A stretch of 7,613 bases of DNA from Rhodoluna sp. (GTDB taxonomy: Bacteria; Actinomycetota; Actinomycetes; Actinomycetales; Microbacteriaceae). The DNA lies in NCBI GenBank assembly GCA_023260375.1, contig JALQVK010000057.1, forward strand, positions 1 through 7,613, read 5' to 3'. The position numbers were made by a program, and so were the translations under genes. The notes below the pieces were generated by a model that was not told the DNA's origin, did no database searches, and saw nothing but the letters and a program-made list of their open reading frames with translations. Positions within the stretch are counted from its first letter, which is position 1. Every line of letters starts with the position of its first letter. Below are positions 6,266 to 7,613 of the stretch, piece by piece.

Positions 6266-7486
6266 ATGCGCTTCATTCTGTCAAAACTAGGTTTAGGCGT
6301 ACTCAGGAACGACCCTGCGGTGCGAGCCATTTCTTGGCAAACTCTGGTTAGCCGAGTGGGTAATGGTTTGTTCATGACCATCGAGGTCATTTACATCACC
6401 CTCATCGTTGGTTTGACTCCACTCGAAGTCTCGATTGCCCTAGGCGTTGGCGGTCTCGTCTCACTTTTGTGCGCCGTACCGGCAGGGATGCTAGCCGACC
6501 GTTTCGGTGCGAAACGCGTTTTGTTTTTGGCACACGTCATTGAAGGCTTGGCTCTGCTACCACTAATGTTCGTTCGCGATTTTTGGTCGCTGTTACTGGT
6601 CAACATTGTGGTCTGGGTTGCCGGGACCGTTGGTCACAATGCCACCTCAACCGTGATTTCAACAATGGGCACCGGAGAGGACCGAGTCACCATTCGTGCC
6701 GCCCAACGCGCCATGGCCAACCTTGGTATTGCAATAGGAACTGTGTTCGCGGGTGTCGCCCTGGCTATCAACACCGAACTTGCTTACCAGCTAACGATTG
6801 GTCTCGATTTCCTGATGTTCATTTGGGCCGCCACGTTCATCCTGCGACTTCCGTTTGTCCCGTCCACAATCAAAAAAGGCGAACCACTTTCGTTCGAGGC
6901 TTTCAAAGACTGGCGATTCTTAGCAGCAACGATTTTGAACGGTGTGGTCTCACTTCACTTTCTAATTCAAGGCATCGCTCTTCCCCTGTGGATTTTGCAT
7001 TTCACCGACGTTCCAAAGTGGTGGGTTTCGGTACTATTCGTGATCAACACCATCATCGTTACCTTCCTGCAAATTCGAATGAGCAGTGGCACCGGCGACA
7101 TCATGGTGAGCGTGAAAAAGTTCCGTCTGGGAACGGTTTATCTTCTGGGTTCGTGTTTGATTTACGCCTCTTCCGCGCATTTGCCCCTTTGGGTCTCAGC
7201 AACGGTGCTGGCTGTGGGCATGGTTGTTCACACTTTTGGTGAACTCTACGCAGCAGCCGGTTCCTGGAGCATCGGATTTGATCTCGCGGTTGAAAAACAC
7301 ATGGGACAGTACCAAGGTGTTTACTCACTGGGATGGGGTTTGGGAGGAACCTTGGGTCCGGTTTACATCACATCCATGACCCTCGGCTTGGGTGTGCTCG
7401 GCTGGGCAATTATGGGTTTGGTGTTCTTGGCCAGTGGAGTTCTAATGTTTTGGTTAGTAAAGGCCCACCCGAAGTTCGCAGCCTAG
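6266..7486 (+). CDS. MFS transporter, substrate unknown
   Basis: 406-residue major facilitator superfamily permease with about twelve hydrophobic helices. The loop after TM2 carries the MFS motif A as GMLADRFGAKRV (74-85). RVGNGLF (30-36) in TM1 and GQYQGVYSLGWGLGGTLGP (347-365) before the last helices are typical of the drug/metabolite exporter branches. No specific substrate can be read from the sequence. ATG 6266 is preferred; the GTG just before it (6263) would add one residue, and AGG at 6255-6257 could serve either. It starts about 20 bp after the phosphatase gene and is the last gene of the plus-strand run. Its stop overlaps the stop of the convergent minus-strand gene. Being in the run suggests, but does not show, a link to the arabinose pathway or to export of an associated product. 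Confidence 0.85.
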   Translation: MRFILSKLGLGVLRNDPAVRAISWQTLVSRVGNGLFMTIEVIYITLIVGLTPLEVSIALGVGGLVSLLCAVPAGMLADRFGAKRVLFLAHVIEGLALLPLMFVRDFWSLLLVNIVVWVAGTVGHNATSTVISTMGTGEDRVTIRAAQRAMANLGIAIGTVFAGVALAINTELAYQLTIGLDFLMFIWAATFILRLPFVPSTIKKGEPLSFEAFKDWRFLAATILNGVVSLHFLIQGIALPLWILHFTDVPKWWVSVLFVINTIIVTFLQIRMSSGTGDIMVSVKKFRLGTVYLLGSCLIYASSAHLPLWVSATVLAVGMVVHTFGELYAAAGSWSIGFDLAVEKHMGQYQGVYSLGWGLGGTLGPVYITSMTLGLGVLGWAIMGLVFLASGVLMFWLVKAHPKFAA

Positions 7487-7613
7487 CGGCCGTACTTTTG
7501 AAGCAGGGCGTCGACGTCGTTGCTCTTCATGTCGATCCAGTTTTTGACCGCAAGTTGGCCCCAGGTTGGTGTCCCGTTTAGCAGGGTGGCAATTCGGTCC
7601 ACAGAATCCTTTA
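7483..7613 (-). CDS. C-terminal end of an unrecognised minus-strand protein
   Basis: The last 42 codons and a TAG stop of a gene that enters from the right edge. The visible peptide ends in WGQLAVKNWIDMKSNDVDALLQKYGR, split as WGQLAVKNWIDMK and SNDVDALLQKYGR; it looks like an amphipathic helical C-terminus with no membrane segment. The frame is open to the edge and uses codons like those of the neighbouring genes, whereas the overlapping plus-strand frame here reads as a poor protein. I do not recognise the family. It converges on the MFS gene, with the stop codons overlapping by a few bases. Confidence 0.6.
   Translation of the reverse strand, partial: KDSVDRIATLLNGTPTWGQLAVKNWIDMKSNDVDALLQKYGR

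Noticed and set aside
7333..7581. A plus-strand open frame across the right edge
   Set aside because: Its first part is an out-of-frame reading of the MFS gene and the rest is antisense to a better minus-strand reading frame.

Overview
The window looks like the chromosome of a small-genome actinobacterium of the Microbacteriaceae type, for example the freshwater or marine Rhodoluna/Aquiluna group. The reasons are moderate GC by eye, frequent GTG and TTG starts, dense same-strand genes, and a surface protein of actinobacterial style. This placement is an inference; nothing here identifies the species.

Layout: (1) Positions 2-850 hold the C-terminal part of a secreted, multidomain, very strongly codon-biased surface protein: the end of an IPT/TIG-like domain, an Ig-like middle domain and an OmpA-like peptidoglycan-binding domain. 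A strong hairpin follows at 858-884. (2) Positions 917-5375 hold four tightly packed genes that together form a D-arabinofuranose (D-Araf) donor and transfer cassette. They encode a GT-C membrane glycosyltransferase (AftB-like), a UbiA-family 5-phosphoribosyl-1-diphosphate:polyprenyl-phosphate transferase, a DprE1-type FAD oxidase and a DprE2-type short-chain reductase. The last three are joined by a 4-bp overlap (ATGA) and a 1-bp gap. (3) Positions 5401-7486 continue on the same strand with a lipoprotein metallophosphatase of the purple-acid-phosphatase type and a 12-TM-class MFS transporter, each about 20 bp behind its neighbour. All six genes could be one transcript. (4) At the right edge the last 42 codons of an unrecognised minus-strand gene converge on the MFS gene, and the two stop codons overlap.

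How it fits together: UbiA makes polyprenyl-phosphoryl-5-phosphoribose, a phosphatase must remove the 5-phosphate, DprE1 and DprE2 epimerise C2 to give polyprenyl-phosphoryl-arabinose, and the GT-C enzyme uses that lipid to arabinosylate something outside the membrane. The UbiA, DprE1 and DprE2 sequences resemble, from memory, the non-mycobacterial version of this pathway, in which UbiA often carries an N-terminal HAD phosphatase domain. That domain is absent here, and no PAP2-type phosphatase is in view. The co-transcribed metallophosphatase is therefore a testable candidate for the missing step. DprE1 also has alanine where mycobacterial DprE1 has the cysteine attacked by benzothiazinones.
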